DNA of 64,000 nt, taken from assembly GCF_008932435.1 (NCBI RefSeq), contig NZ_WBWE01000010.1, positions 149,884 to 213,883 of the forward strand, written 5' to 3'. The notes below the pieces were generated by a model. That model was given only the letters and a program-made list of their open reading frames with translations, searched no databases and was not told the origin of the DNA. Shown here in pieces: positions 36,794-46,699 of the stretch; position 1 is the first letter of the stretch, and each line of letters begins with the position of its first letter. The stretch is from Brucella pseudintermedia (GTDB lineage Bacteria > Pseudomonadota > Alphaproteobacteria > Rhizobiales > Rhizobiaceae). Position numbers and translations under genes: made by a program.

Positions 36794-37230
36794 GGACGCT
36801 GCCCCGAAAGTTCAATTCGCGCACGCACTATCGCTTCATTCATCAATACTCAAGGGAAGCGTGCAGCCAGGATCAGACTTTCCAATTTGCAGTATGAAAC
36901 ATGCCATATTGCAAAAACTGGCGATAATTTTGACCACTATCGGGGCTACTCCTCGCCATTCGTCTCGGGTACTGCTCAGTACAGGTGCGAGGAGTATTGA
37001 GGCGTGCGGGAGGCGGAAGCCAACTTCGATCGGGAAACTGGACCGGAACGGCAAATAGAGGGCGGCAAACCGCCTGAAAATGTGCAATTTTGCTTCAACT
37101 TTCCGATCTGCCCTTGCAGGAGCAAGGCCCGAGTTCTATCAGCATCATCAAAAATTGCAGCCCAAGGGAAGGATCGGCAACCTTGATGCCGAAACCTGCA
37201 GCCGGCCACCATCTGGTGCGGCCGCGGTAA
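36794..37230. promoter_or_regulatory. Long divergent intergenic region with two dyads
   Basis: No convincing gene. It contains TTTGCAGTAT and ATATTGCAAA (36886-36915; 9 of 10 symmetric, 10-base gap), which looks like an operator. A nested palindrome follows: outer arms TACTCCTCGC/GCGAGGAGTA (36947-36996) and inner GTACTG-ct-CAGTAC (36969-36982). The remaining ~230 bases to the AbgB-like start are probably 5' leader, with a GGCGG-caaa-CCGCC hairpin near 37062-37075. Confidence 0.55.
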
Positions 37231-38670
37231 ATGAGCGATGGAGCCAAATTGAAGAACCATCACGATATCTGGGATATCGTCGACGCCAAGAGCGCCGCAT
37301 ATTTTGAACTGAGCGATACGGTTTGGGATAATCCTGAAACAAACTACGAAGAATATAGATCGAGCGATGCCCACGCCGCAATGCTGGAAGCTGAAGGATT
37401 CCGCGTCGAACGCGGCATTGCAGGACTGCCAACGGCTGTCATGGGCGAAGCTGGTGAGGATGGGCCCGTCATCGCCATTCTGGGCGAATTCGATGCCCTG
37501 CCGGGAATGAGCCAGGTATCAGGGCTGACTGAGGAGAAACCTGTCGAGGCAGGCGGTCACGGACATGGCTGCGGCCACAATCTGCTTGGGGCGGGGTCGC
37601 TGCTCGCCGCATCAGCCGTGAAGGAATATCTCGCTGCACGGGGCATAAAGGGCCGCGTGCGTTATTATGGCTGCCCGGCGGAAGAGGGCGGTTCGGCAAA
37701 GGGTTTCATGGTTCGCGAGGGGCTGTTCGATGACGTCGATATCGCCTTCTGCTGGCACCCTGCACCATTCGCCGGCGTAAACGATCCGGTTTCGCTCGCC
37801 TGCAACGAGATCAATTTCCATTTCAGCGGCCGTGCAGCCCATGCCTCGGCATCGCCGCATCTTGGGCGCAGTGCGCTTGATGCGGTCGAGCTGATGAATG
37901 TCGGCGTGAACTATATGCGCGAGCATATGCCATCGACGGCTCGCATTCATTATGCCGTGACCGATACGGGCGGCTTTGCACCGAACGTCGTGCAGGCCAA
38001 GGCAACCGTGCGTTATCTCGTGCGCGCCCGCAGCCTGCCGGAAATGCAGACGCTTCTGGAGCGCGTCAAGAAGATCGCCGAGGGCGCCGCGCTGATGACC
38101 GAAACGACGGTCCGCAGCGAGATCGTTAGCGGCGATGCCGATCTGATCGGCAATACGCCGCTGGAGCAACTGATGCAGATGCAGCTTGAGCGTCTTGGCC
38201 CTCCGGACTTTGACGACCAGGACCGCGAAACGGCAAGCCGGTTCCAGAAAACGCTTTCAAAGGAAGACATTTCCGATGCCTTCCGCCGCTTCGGTGTCGA
38301 GCCCAAAGAGGGCCTTTCGCTTTGTGAAGATATCTATACGCCCTATAAGGGCGACAATACTCTCGTCGGCTCCACCGATGTGGGCAGTGTCAGTTGGGTT
38401 GTTCCGACAGTGCAGATGCGCGGTGCGACCTGCGCGATCGGCACGCCCCTTCATTCGTGGCAGATGGTGGCCCAGGGCAAGCTCCCGGCAGCGCACAAGG
38501 GCATGGCGCATGCCGCAAAGATCATGAGCAGCACGGCCATCGAACTGTTCCGAGATCCGGCGCAGATCGAGAAAGCAAAGCAGGATCACCAGAAACGGCT
38601 CGGCGGAACCGTTTTTGTCAATCCGATTCCAGACAGCGTTCAACCCGCTCTGCCCGAAAACGCGAAATAA
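37231..38670 (+). CDS. M20 amidohydrolase, AbgB-like
   Basis: 479 residues. Metal-binding 'GGHGHGCGHNLLG', 'GCPAEEGGSAK', 'WHPAPF' and 'STDVGSVSWVVPT' match the AbgB/AmhX branch of M20, which splits p-aminobenzoyl-glutamate or N-acyl amino acids. It precedes an octopine/arginine-type ABC transporter, so it may release an amino acid from an imported conjugate. No clear ribosome site at ATG 37231. Confidence 0.83.
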   Translation: MSDGAKLKNHHDIWDIVDAKSAAYFELSDTVWDNPETNYEEYRSSDAHAAMLEAEGFRVERGIAGLPTAVMGEAGEDGPVIAILGEFDALPGMSQVSGLTEEKPVEAGGHGHGCGHNLLGAGSLLAASAVKEYLAARGIKGRVRYYGCPAEEGGSAKGFMVREGLFDDVDIAFCWHPAPFAGVNDPVSLACNEINFHFSGRAAHASASPHLGRSALDAVELMNVGVNYMREHMPSTARIHYAVTDTGGFAPNVVQAKATVRYLVRARSLPEMQTLLERVKKIAEGAALMTETTVRSEIVSGDADLIGNTPLEQLMQMQLERLGPPDFDDQDRETASRFQKTLSKEDISDAFRRFGVEPKEGLSLCEDIYTPYKGDNTLVGSTDVGSVSWVVPTVQMRGATCAIGTPLHSWQMVAQGKLPAAHKGMAHAAKIMSSTAIELFRDPAQIEKAKQDHQKRLGGTVFVNPIPDSVQPALPENAK

Positions 38671-38743
38671 TGCAGACAGGCAGGCAGTTTTTGACATTCG
38701 AAATGACATTTAATCCCTCTATTCCCACAGGGCCTGACGCATC

Positions 38744-39466
38744 ATGAAGCAGATGGGCTTTCTCGATATTCTGAGTTTCGGTCCGGATGGCTGGGGCTAT
38801 GTGCTGATGATGGGCGCGCTTGTGAGCGTGGCGCTTGCGGTTCTGGGCTTTCTGCTCGGTGCCGCCATCGGCGTGTTTGCCGCCTGGGCGAAGATTTCCG
38901 GCGGGCGCGCTCTACGCGCGGTCGCTGACGGCTACACCACGATCATTCGCGGCATACCGGACCTTCTCGTCATCTATCTTTTCTATTTCGGCGGCAGCGC
39001 TGCCGTTACCGCTCTCGGCAAATATTTCGGCGCGGAAGGTTTTGTCGGCTTTCCCGGTTTTCTGGCGGGTGTGCTGGCCATCGGCATTTCCTGCGGTGCG
39101 CATCATACCGAGGTATTTCGCGGTGCATTCCGCGCCGTCTTCAAGGGCGAGATTGAGGCTGCAACAGCCTGCGGCATGGGCCGGATGCTGAAATTCCGCC
39201 GCATCATCGCGCCGCTTGCGCTGCGCCACGCATTGCCGGGGCTTGGGAATGTCTGGCAGGTTTCACTCAAGGAATCCGCTCTGGTGTCCGTTGCCGGAGT
39301 GGTAGAGCTTCTGCGCCAGGCGCAGATTGGCGCGGGCTCGACAGGCCTGCCCTTCAACTTCTTCCTCATTGCCGGGGCGCTCTACCTGCTGATTTCGTCG
39401 GTTTCCGGCGGGCTTCTGCAACTGGCCGAGCGCCACTTCTCGCGCGGTGTCAGGAGGGCAAAATGA
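38744..39466 (+). CDS. Octopine/arginine-type ABC permease (OccQ/HisQ-like)
   Basis: 240 residues, several membrane segments. 'DGYTTIIRGIPDLLVIYLFYFGGSAA' and EAA loop 'EAATACGMGRMLKFRRIIAPLA'. Overlaps the next permease by 4 bases. Confidence 0.9.
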   Translation: MKQMGFLDILSFGPDGWGYVLMMGALVSVALAVLGFLLGAAIGVFAAWAKISGGRALRAVADGYTTIIRGIPDLLVIYLFYFGGSAAVTALGKYFGAEGFVGFPGFLAGVLAIGISCGAHHTEVFRGAFRAVFKGEIEAATACGMGRMLKFRRIIAPLALRHALPGLGNVWQVSLKESALVSVAGVVELLRQAQIGAGSTGLPFNFFLIAGALYLLISSVSGGLLQLAERHFSRGVRRAK

Positions 39467-40182
39467 ACCTTGAATTCTATTCCGATGCGTTCTTCCAGAT
39501 GGTGGGCGGCGTGCCGCTAACGTTGAAGCTTGCGGCAACGTCCATCGTGCTGGGCGCCGTGCTGGCCCTGTTTTTTGCCCTGATGCGCCTGTCAGGCATC
39601 ACGGTGCTGGACTGGATCGCCCGCATCTACGTCTTCGTGTTTCGCGGAACACCGCTTCTGGTGCAAATATTCATCATCTACTACGGTCTCAGCCAGTTTC
39701 CGGCCATTCGCTATTCGTTCCTGTGGCCGATCCTGCGCGAACCCTACTGGTGCGCGATCATCGCGCTGACATTGAACAATGCGGCCTATGCGAGCGAGAT
39801 CATCCGCGGCGGCCTGCTGTCAGTGCCGCACGGCCAGATCGAAGCTGCAAAAGCCTGCGGCATGTCGTCCATCACCTGCTTCCGCCGCATCGTCATGCCG
39901 CTTGCGATCCGCCAGGCGCTGCCCGGTTACGGCAATGAGATGATCTCGATGATCAAGGCGACCTCGCTTGCGTCGATCATCACGCTCATGGAAGTGACCG
40001 GCATCGCGGCAAAGCTGATCGCTGAGAGCTATAGGGCCATAGAAATCTTCGTGATCGCCGGTGCGATCTACCTTGCCATCAACTTCGTACTGACGCGCTT
40101 GCTGATGTTCGCGGAATACAGGCTCACCCCTTATCTGCGCCAGCCAGTCGTCAAGGTCTCATCCGAAGGACAAACATCGTGA
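39463..40182 (+). CDS. Octopine/arginine-type ABC permease (OccM/HisM-like)
   Basis: 239 residues. '[26 protein letters not shown]' and EAA loop '[26 protein letters not shown]'. Overlaps the ATPase gene by 4 bases. Confidence 0.9.
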   Translation: MNLEFYSDAFFQMVGGVPLTLKLAATSIVLGAVLALFFALMRLSGITVLDWIARIYVFVFRGTPLLVQIFIIYYGLSQFPAIRYSFLWPILREPYWCAIIALTLNNAAYASEIIRGGLLSVPHGQIEAAKACGMSSITCFRRIVMPLAIRQALPGYGNEMISMIKATSLASIITLMEVTGIAAKLIAESYRAIEIFVIAGAIYLAINFVLTRLLMFAEYRLTPYLRQPVVKVSSEGQTS

Positions 40183-40973
40183 GCAAAAACGTTTCCCCCA
40201 ATGCACCGGTAGCGCTGAAAGTCGAAAACCTGCGTAAGAGCTTCGGTACGAATGAAGTGCTCAAGGGCATTTCGCTTGAAGCACGCGAAGGTGAGGTCAT
40301 TTCGATCCTCGGTTCTTCTGGTTCCGGCAAGTCGACTTTTCTGCGCTGCATCAATCTGCTGGAGACACCTTCGTCAGGCACGGTCACGGTTTCGGGCGAA
40401 ACCATCCGGATGGCGAAAAATGCGAAGGGCGAAGCCTATCCAACGGACAAGAAGCAGGTTTCGCGCATTCGTTCGGAACTGGGCATGGTGTTCCAGAGCT
40501 TCAATCTGTGGTCCCACAAGACCATTCTGGAAAACATCATCGAAGCGCCGATCTATGTGCAGGGTCGTCCGCGCGCGGAATGCGTGGCGGAAGCAGAAGC
40601 TCTGCTGGCGAAGGTTGGCATTGCAGACAAGCGTGATTTCTATCCGGCCCATCTTTCGGGCGGACAACAGCAGCGCGCCGCGATTGCCCGTGCGCTGGCG
40701 ATGAAGCCGAATGTCATGCTTTTCGATGAGCCGACTTCTGCGCTCGACCCGGAACTGGTCGGTGAAGTTTTGCGCGTCATGCGCGGTCTGGCCGAAGAAG
40801 GCCGCACCATGCTGGTGGTGACCCATGAAATGGGCTTCGCGCGCGATGTTTCCAACCGGGTCGTGTTTTTCCATCAGGGTCTGGTGGAGGAAGACGGCAA
40901 GCCCGAAGACGTGTTCGCCAACTCGAAGTCGGAACGCTTCCGCAAATTCATCAGCCACGAGAACGCTGCCTGA
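40179..40973 (+). CDS. Octopine/histidine-type ABC ATPase (OccP/HisP-like)
   Basis: 264 residues: Walker A '[14 protein letters not shown]', a HisP-type insertion before the Q-loop ('[21 protein letters not shown]'), signature '[17 protein letters not shown]', Walker B '[14 protein letters not shown]'. Confidence 0.92.
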   Translation: MSKNVSPNAPVALKVENLRKSFGTNEVLKGISLEAREGEVISILGSSGSGKSTFLRCINLLETPSSGTVTVSGETIRMAKNAKGEAYPTDKKQVSRIRSELGMVFQSFNLWSHKTILENIIEAPIYVQGRPRAECVAEAEALLAKVGIADKRDFYPAHLSGGQQQRAAIARALAMKPNVMLFDEPTSALDPELVGEVLRVMRGLAEEGRTMLVVTHEMGFARDVSNRVVFFHQGLVEEDGKPEDVFANSKSERFRKFISHENAA

Positions 40974-41034
40974 TTACCGAAATTCTGCATTCCGGCACAA
41001 GCCGGACAGAAACACCCGCAATAGGATAAATGTC

Positions 41035-41886
41035 ATGAAGACCATCGGACTTTTCAAAGCCGTGTTCATTTCCGCCCTTGCTCTGACAAGCATTCCGGCT
41101 CATGCCGAGGAAAAGAAGTGGACGAAGATCACCATCGCCACCGAAGGCGCTTTCCGCCCTTACAACTTCACCAAGCCCGATGGGTCGCTGGATGGCTACG
41201 AAGTCGAACTCTACAAGGACCTCTGCGCCCGCATGAAGGTCGAGTGCACGATGGTTGCGCAGCCTTTCGACAGCATCATTCCCGCGCTCAATGCCGGCAA
41301 GTTCGATGCAATCATGGCTGGCCTCACGGCAACGCAGAAGCGCGAAGAGACCATCAGCTTCTCGGTATCCTACGGCCTGACGCCCCAGACCTTTGCAACG
41401 CTGAAGGACAGCCCTTACGCAAAGCTGCCGCATACCGGCGAAACCCTTTATCTCGCCAAGGATGAAGCTGCCGCGCAAAAGGCAATCGATGACGTATCGG
41501 CTGAAATCAAGGGCCGTACCGTCGGCGTTCAGACCGCTTCGCTGGGCCTGACGCTGCTCGACAAATACTTCAAGGACAATATCGACATCCGCGAATACAA
41601 GACCACCGAACAGCACGATCTCGACCTGAAGTCGGGCCGTGTCGATCTGGTTGTAGCTTCGCTCGCTTATCTCACCGACGCTGCCAAGAAGCCGGGCAAT
41701 GAAGACATCGTCATGACCGGTCCTTTCTTCAAGGGTGGCATTCTGGGTCGTGGCGTTGCCGTCGGCTTGCGCAAGGACGATGCCGAGCTGAAGAAGATGT
41801 TCGATGAAGCCATCGAAGCAGCAAAGGCTGACGGCACCATCAAGCGCCTGTCGGAAAAGTGGTTCGGCTTCGACGTTACGCCGTAA
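41035..41886 (+). CDS. Octopine/lysine-arginine-ornithine-type binding protein
   Basis: 283 residues from ATG 41035. The signal peptide ends 'SIPAHAEEKK'. SBP family 3: 'ITIATEGAFRPYNFTKPDGSLDGYEVELYKDLCARMK', 'FDSIIPALNAGKFDAIMAGLTATQKREETISFS'. The OccT/ArgT-like pattern suits a cationic amino acid or opine. A small hairpin (TCCGGC-acaa-GCCGGA) lies before it. Confidence 0.9.
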   Translation: MKTIGLFKAVFISALALTSIPAHAEEKKWTKITIATEGAFRPYNFTKPDGSLDGYEVELYKDLCARMKVECTMVAQPFDSIIPALNAGKFDAIMAGLTATQKREETISFSVSYGLTPQTFATLKDSPYAKLPHTGETLYLAKDEAAAQKAIDDVSAEIKGRTVGVQTASLGLTLLDKYFKDNIDIREYKTTEQHDLDLKSGRVDLVVASLAYLTDAAKKPGNEDIVMTGPFFKGGILGRGVAVGLRKDDAELKKMFDEAIEAAKADGTIKRLSEKWFGFDVTP

Positions 41887-41906
41887 TTTCTATACCATAT
41901 GCAAAG

Positions 41907-41928
41907 CGCCGCCCCCGGGCGGCGTTTT
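41907..41928 (+). terminator. Terminator of the octopine-type transporter operon
   Basis: CGCCGCC and GGCGGCG arms with a CCCG loop, followed by TTTT. Confidence 0.85.
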
Positions 41929-41997
41929 CATGCGTGCAAACCTTCACATCAAACCGGCGAGCGCTTATAAGTTCGCCAGAAATTTATAAGAGCCACA

Positions 41998-42537
41998 ATG
42001 AGCTGTGAGAATGTGATGGTAAAGATCGGTTTCGTGACTGTTTCCGACCGTGCAAGTCGCGGTGAATACGAAGATCTGAGCGGCCCAGCCATGGAAGCAT
42101 GGATAAAGAGCGCCGTCGTCACACCTTATGAAACAGTCCGCCGCGTCATTCCCGATGGCTTGGAATCGGTGCGCGACGCGCTTACCGATCTTTGCGACAA
42201 CGAAGCTTGCGATCTCATCCTGACCACAGGCGGCACGGGCCCAAGCCCGCGCGATGAAACGCCGGAAGCCATGCAGGCCGTCCTGCATAAGGAACTGCCC
42301 GGTTTTGGAGAACTGATGCGCCGCGTCAGCCTTGAACAGACCCCGACCGCGATCCTGTCCCGCCAGACGGCAGGCAGTCGCGGCAAGAGCTTCATTCTCA
42401 ATCTACCCGGCAAACCGGCATCTATCGCCATGACCTTGCAAGCGATTTTTCCGGCGGTGCCTTATTGTCTCGACCTTATTGGAGCGGGGCGTATCGATAC
42501 CGATCCGGCGGTCGTAAAGGCTCATCGGCCGGGTTGA
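41998..42537 (+). CDS. mog: Molybdopterin adenylyltransferase (MogA-like)
   Basis: 179 residues from ATG 41998; ATG 42016 ('MVKIGFVTVSDRASRG') is an equally possible start. 'LILTTGGTGPSPRDETPEAM' is the MoCF/MogA signature that binds molybdopterin, and 'ILNLPGKPASIAMTLQAI' the C-terminal block. Adenylates molybdopterin before molybdate insertion. Single gene. Confidence 0.88.
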   Translation: MSCENVMVKIGFVTVSDRASRGEYEDLSGPAMEAWIKSAVVTPYETVRRVIPDGLESVRDALTDLCDNEACDLILTTGGTGPSPRDETPEAMQAVLHKELPGFGELMRRVSLEQTPTAILSRQTAGSRGKSFILNLPGKPASIAMTLQAIFPAVPYCLDLIGAGRIDTDPAVVKAHRPG

Positions 42538-42604
42538 GACACCACCCGCAGCCATTTTGCGCCGCTATTAGAATACATCATATTCCTGCTGTCGCGACGA
42601 AAAT

Positions 42605-42627
42605 GCGCAACCCAGCTTTGCGCTTTT
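42605..42627 (+). terminator. Terminator after mog
   Basis: GCGCAA and TTGCGC arms with a CCCAGCT loop, followed by TTTT. Confidence 0.6.
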
Positions 42628-42694
42628 GCATGATTTCCTGACTTGCTTTTCCCTCAGCCCGGACTGAATAATAGGGAAAAAGAAGGGGAATTCA

Positions 42695-44107
42695 GTGAAG
42701 CCATTCGACGAGATGCTCAACCATGGCGGGAATATCCGCCAGCCTTATGAATTTCTCAAGCAATGGCTCGACCAACAGGACCCGCACAAACTTCTGCAGA
42801 AAAGCGATGATGCCGAAAGCGTTTTCCGCAAGACGGGCATAACCTTTGCCGTCTATGGCGATCAGGAAGCGGGTGAGCGCCTTATTCCATTCGACATCAT
42901 CCCGCGCATCATTTCAGGGCAGGAATGGCGGCGTCTGTCGCAGGGCATCGAGCAGCGAGTGATGGCGCTCAATGCGTTTCTCGATGACATCTACCATCGT
43001 CAGGAGATCGTCAGGGCAGGGCGCATTCCTAAAGAGCTGATTTCCAAGAATGAAGCCTTCCTTCCGGAAATGATCGGCTTCCGCCCGCCGGGTAACGTCT
43101 ACACCCATATTATCGGCGTCGATATCGTGCGCACAGCCGAAAACCAGTTTTATGTGCTGGAAGACAATGCCCGCACGCCATCCGGTGTTTCCTATATGCT
43201 CGAAAACCGCGAGACGATGATGCAGCTCTTTCCGGAGCTGTTTCAGAACGTCAAGGTTCGCCCGGTCGAGAATTATCCGCAATTGCTGCGCCAGTCACTG
43301 GCAAGCGTTGCCCCTCCCGGCACGCAGGATGTTCCGACCGTCGCGGTGCTGACGCCGGGCATCTACAACTCCGCCTATTTTGAACATGCATTTCTTGCCG
43401 ACCAGATGGGTGTCGAGTTGGTCGAGGGAAGCGATCTGCGTGTCGTGGATGGGCGCGTTGCTATGCGCACGACCCAAGGTTATCGCGCTATCGACGTGCT
43501 TTATCGGCGAGTGGATGATGCGTTTCTCGACCCGCTGACATTCAGACCGGATTCCACACTCGGCGTTGCCGGTATCATGGATGTCTACCGGGCAGGGAAT
43601 ATCACGATTGCCAACGCACCGGGAACCGGCATCGCCGACGACAAGGCGATTTATTCCTACATGCCGGAGATCGTGGAGTTCTATACCGGTCGCAAGGCCA
43701 TTCTCGAAAACGTTCCGACATGGCGTTGTTCCGAGCCGGACAGCCTCGCTTATGTGCTCGACAATCTTGCCGAGCTTGTGGTCAAGGAAGTTCACGGCTC
43801 CGGCGGCTATGGTATGCTGGTCGGACCGGCTTCGACGAAGGCCGAACGCGATATATTTGCTGAAAAACTGAAGGCAAAGCCGCGCAATTACATCGCGCAG
43901 CCAACTCTGGCGCTTTCGACGACGCCCATCTTCACCAAAAGCGGGCTCGCGCCGCGCCATGTCGATCTGCGCCCCTTCGTTCTGGTCTCCGACCGCATCC
44001 GCATCACGCCGGGCGGGCTGACGCGCGTGGCATTGAAGGAAGGATCGCTTGTCGTGAATTCCAGTCAGGGTGGTGGCACAAAGGATACGTGGGTACTCGA
44101 CGACTGA
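42695..44107 (+). CDS. Circularly permuted ATP-grasp protein (Anbu operon)
   Basis: 470 residues from GTG 42695, with AGAAGGGG upstream. 'FYVLEDNARTPSGVSYMLENR', 'VVKEVHGSGGYGMLVGP' and 'DLRPFVLVSDRIRITPGGLTRVA' identify the circularly permuted ATP-grasp family type 2. ATP-grasp enzymes form amide bonds; with the alpha-E, transglutaminase-like and Anbu genes downstream, this one is predicted to make or ligate a peptide. Substrate unknown. Confidence 0.9.
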   Translation: MKPFDEMLNHGGNIRQPYEFLKQWLDQQDPHKLLQKSDDAESVFRKTGITFAVYGDQEAGERLIPFDIIPRIISGQEWRRLSQGIEQRVMALNAFLDDIYHRQEIVRAGRIPKELISKNEAFLPEMIGFRPPGNVYTHIIGVDIVRTAENQFYVLEDNARTPSGVSYMLENRETMMQLFPELFQNVKVRPVENYPQLLRQSLASVAPPGTQDVPTVAVLTPGIYNSAYFEHAFLADQMGVELVEGSDLRVVDGRVAMRTTQGYRAIDVLYRRVDDAFLDPLTFRPDSTLGVAGIMDVYRAGNITIANAPGTGIADDKAIYSYMPEIVEFYTGRKAILENVPTWRCSEPDSLAYVLDNLAELVVKEVHGSGGYGMLVGPASTKAERDIFAEKLKAKPRNYIAQPTLALSTTPIFTKSGLAPRHVDLRPFVLVSDRIRITPGGLTRVALKEGSLVVNSSQGGGTKDTWVLDD

Positions 44108-44169
44108 AACAATTGGATTGACGTGCTGCAACTGACGGCAAGATCAGGGCGCGCAAAGGGGAATGATTT

Positions 44170-45111
44170 ATGCTTCTTGGCCGTACGGCAAACGGACTTT
44201 ACTGGATGTTCCGCTATATAGAGCGGGCCGAAAACATGGCGCGCCTTGTCGATGCGGGGCTTCGCATGGCACTAACCAAAACCTCCGATGCGCCTGAGGA
44301 ATGGTCATCAGTGGCGGTCTCTGCGGGTGCAAGCCAGGGGTTTTCCGCAAAATACGATGTTTATAACGCTGCCAATGTCGCCGATTTCCTGTTGCGCGAT
44401 ACGGATAATCCATCAAGCGTGATGACATGTTTTGAAACCGCCCGCTCCAATGCCCGCATGGTGCGCACGGCACTGACACGCGAAGCGTGGGAAAGTGTCA
44501 ATGAAGCATGGATGTCGCTGAAAAAATCCTTGTGCAAGCCATTGAAGGAAAGCGATCTTCCGCAACTTCTGGATCAAATAAAGCGCGAAACGGCGCTTAT
44601 TCGCGGCTCTTTTCACGGCACGATGCTGCGCAATGAAATCTTCGATTTTGCAAGCCTCGGTACTTTCATCGAACGCGCCGACAACACGGCCCGCATTCTC
44701 GATGTGAAATATTATGTTCTGCTGCCTGCGATTTCCTATGTCGGCACGACGCTCGACAATTACCAATGGGAGTCCATTCTCCGCTCTGTGTCCGCGCATC
44801 GTTCCTACCGTTGGGTCTATGATGGCGACTATCGTCCGGCACAGGTCGCGGACTATCTGATCTTGAACGGCCGCATGCCGCGTTCGCTTCATTATTGCTA
44901 TCGCAGCATCGCGGAGCATCTGGATTACCTGTCGAAAGATTATGACAATCGCGCTGCCTGTCACGAGACAGCGGACAAAATCTATGCAAGCCTGCAAAAT
45001 CAGGACATATCTGTAATCTTCGATATGGGCCTGCATGAATTCCTGACCGAATTCATCACGCGCAACAACAGGCTCGGCAACGAGATCGCTGAAACCTATA
45101 ATTTCTATTGA
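44170..45111 (+). CDS. Alpha-E domain protein (Anbu operon)
   Basis: 313 residues. 'LLGRTANGLYWMFRYIERAENMARLVDAGLR' opens the all-helical alpha-E domain; 'RLGNEIAETYNFY' closes it. Always linked to permuted ATP-grasp proteins in bacterial genomes and thought to act with them; activity unknown. Confidence 0.9.
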   Translation: MLLGRTANGLYWMFRYIERAENMARLVDAGLRMALTKTSDAPEEWSSVAVSAGASQGFSAKYDVYNAANVADFLLRDTDNPSSVMTCFETARSNARMVRTALTREAWESVNEAWMSLKKSLCKPLKESDLPQLLDQIKRETALIRGSFHGTMLRNEIFDFASLGTFIERADNTARILDVKYYVLLPAISYVGTTLDNYQWESILRSVSAHRSYRWVYDGDYRPAQVADYLILNGRMPRSLHYCYRSIAEHLDYLSKDYDNRAACHETADKIYASLQNQDISVIFDMGLHEFLTEFITRNNRLGNEIAETYNFY

Positions 45112-45120
45112 GGTCTTCGC

Positions 45121-45918
45121 TTGCTGCTCAATATCCGGCACGTTTCGCATTATCGCTATGAACATCCCGTCCCCTATGCGGTGCAAAGGTTGCGGCTGCG
45201 TCCTCAGACGGTGCCGGGACAGGTTGTGAAACACTGGGAGCTGAAAATCGAAGGCGGCGAGCCGGAGGTTTCCTATGTGGACGGATTTGGCAACAAGACC
45301 GATCTGGTCCAACACGCCCGCAATGTCAGCGAGATTGTCATAACGGCAAGCGGCAGCATCGATGTGGAAGACAGGGTCGGTGTGCTCGGGCCCGTCTATG
45401 GTTTTGCGCCGCTGTGGCTTTTCGAGCGCGAGACACCGCTGACGATGCCTGGCGAGCGGATCAAGACACTGGCTGGCGATCTCCCCACAGGGCAAGAACG
45501 GCTTGCCCTGATGCACGATCTGATGAATGTCATACACAAGGCTGTTGCCTATATGCCGGGAACGACGAGCGTTTCCACGGATGCAGAACATGCGCTGAAC
45601 GACGGGCAAGGCGTCTGTCAGGACCACACCCATATTTTCCTGTCTGCAGCGCGGCTCATCGGGGTTCCAGCCCGGTACGTATCGGGCTACCTGATGATGG
45701 AAGGTGTCGATGAGCAGACCGCGAGCCATGCATGGGCTGAAGCTCATATTGACGGTCTTGGATGGGTCGGGTTCGATGCCGCCAATAATATCTGCCCGAA
45801 CGACCGCTATGTCCGGATTGCAACGGGGCTCGACTATCGCGACGCGGCGCCGATCTCGGGCGTCCGGCTCGGTGGCGCTGCGGAAAGTCTTGCGGTTCAC
45901 ATCAATGTAGGGCAGTGA
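45121..45918 (+). CDS. Transglutaminase-like cysteine protease family protein (Anbu operon)
   Basis: 265 residues from TTG 45121, with GAGG 8 bases upstream. The N-terminal 'YRYEHPVPYAVQRLRLRPQT' is typical of the bacterial transglutaminase N domain. The catalytic triad region is visible: Cys in 'GVCQDHTHIFLSAARLIG', His in 'ASHAWAEAHIDGLGWVGFD', Asp in the same block. Likely cleaves or joins peptide bonds made by the ATP-grasp partner. Confidence 0.9.
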   Translation: MLLNIRHVSHYRYEHPVPYAVQRLRLRPQTVPGQVVKHWELKIEGGEPEVSYVDGFGNKTDLVQHARNVSEIVITASGSIDVEDRVGVLGPVYGFAPLWLFERETPLTMPGERIKTLAGDLPTGQERLALMHDLMNVIHKAVAYMPGTTSVSTDAEHALNDGQGVCQDHTHIFLSAARLIGVPARYVSGYLMMEGVDEQTASHAWAEAHIDGLGWVGFDAANNICPNDRYVRIATGLDYRDAAPISGVRLGGAAESLAVHINVGQ

Positions 45919-45956
45919 TCCTTTCTGGATAGTGCGTTGCCTGCCGGATATTGCTT

Positions 45957-46697
45957 ATGACCTATTGCGTTGGAATGAAAATCGATCGCGGCCTTGTGTT
46001 CATGTCCGATACGCGGACGAATGCCGGGCTCGACAATATCTCTGTTTTCCCGAAGATGCGAAGCTGGTCGGAGCCCGGTGAACGCGTGATTGTTCTGCTC
46101 TCGGCGGGAAACCTCGCGACAACCCAGGCCGTGGCAAGTCTTCTGGAAGAACGCATGAAGGCTCCGGCTGAGCGGCATCCGTCCATCTTTGATGCGCCCT
46201 CCATGTTCCAGGTCGCGCGTCTTGTCGGCGATACGGTCAAGGAAGTCATCCAGAATTCCGCTACCGGAGGGCAGAACGCCGATGCATTTGGCGCCTCGTT
46301 CATTCTTGGCGGGCAGATCAAGGGCGGCCAGCCGCGCCTTTTCTATATCTACCCGGAAGGTAATTTTATCGAGAGTTCAGCCGACACGCCTTTCTTCCAG
46401 ATCGGCGAGAACAAGTACGGCAAACCCATCCTTGTGCGCGCCTATCAAAAGGAGATGAGTTTCGAGGAAGCGGTGAAGCTGCTGCTCGTCTCGTTCGACT
46501 CCACGCTAAAAGCCAATCTTTCGGTAGGACTTCCGCTCGACATGCATATCTATGAGTCTGACAGTTTCGAGCCTGGAACACGCAAGCGGTTCGAGGCTAC
46601 CGATCCTTATTATCAGACCGTATCGGAAAGCTGGTCAGAGGCGCTGAAATCGGCGCTGGAGCAATTGCCACCTTTCAGCTTCGAAGATGGAAAGTGA
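45957..46697 (+). CDS. Anbu (bacterial proteasome-related) peptidase
   Basis: 246 residues from ATG 45957, so the protein begins Met-Thr ('MTYCVGMKIDRGLVFMSDTRTNAG') and Thr2 would be the N-terminal nucleophile after Met removal. 'LLSAGNLATTQAVASLLEER' is the Ntn-hydrolase core. Anbu assembles into helical or open-ring particles rather than closed 20S cylinders. Last gene of the four-gene cluster. Confidence 0.9.
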   Translation: MTYCVGMKIDRGLVFMSDTRTNAGLDNISVFPKMRSWSEPGERVIVLLSAGNLATTQAVASLLEERMKAPAERHPSIFDAPSMFQVARLVGDTVKEVIQNSATGGQNADAFGASFILGGQIKGGQPRLFYIYPEGNFIESSADTPFFQIGENKYGKPILVRAYQKEMSFEEAVKLLLVSFDSTLKANLSVGLPLDMHIYESDSFEPGTRKRFEATDPYYQTVSESWSEALKSALEQLPPFSFEDGK

Positions 46698-46699
46698 GA

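Noticed and set aside
36836..37087. 83-codon leftward open frame in the GNAT/AbgB gap
   Set aside because: No ribosome site, crosses the nested palindrome, no recognisable features.
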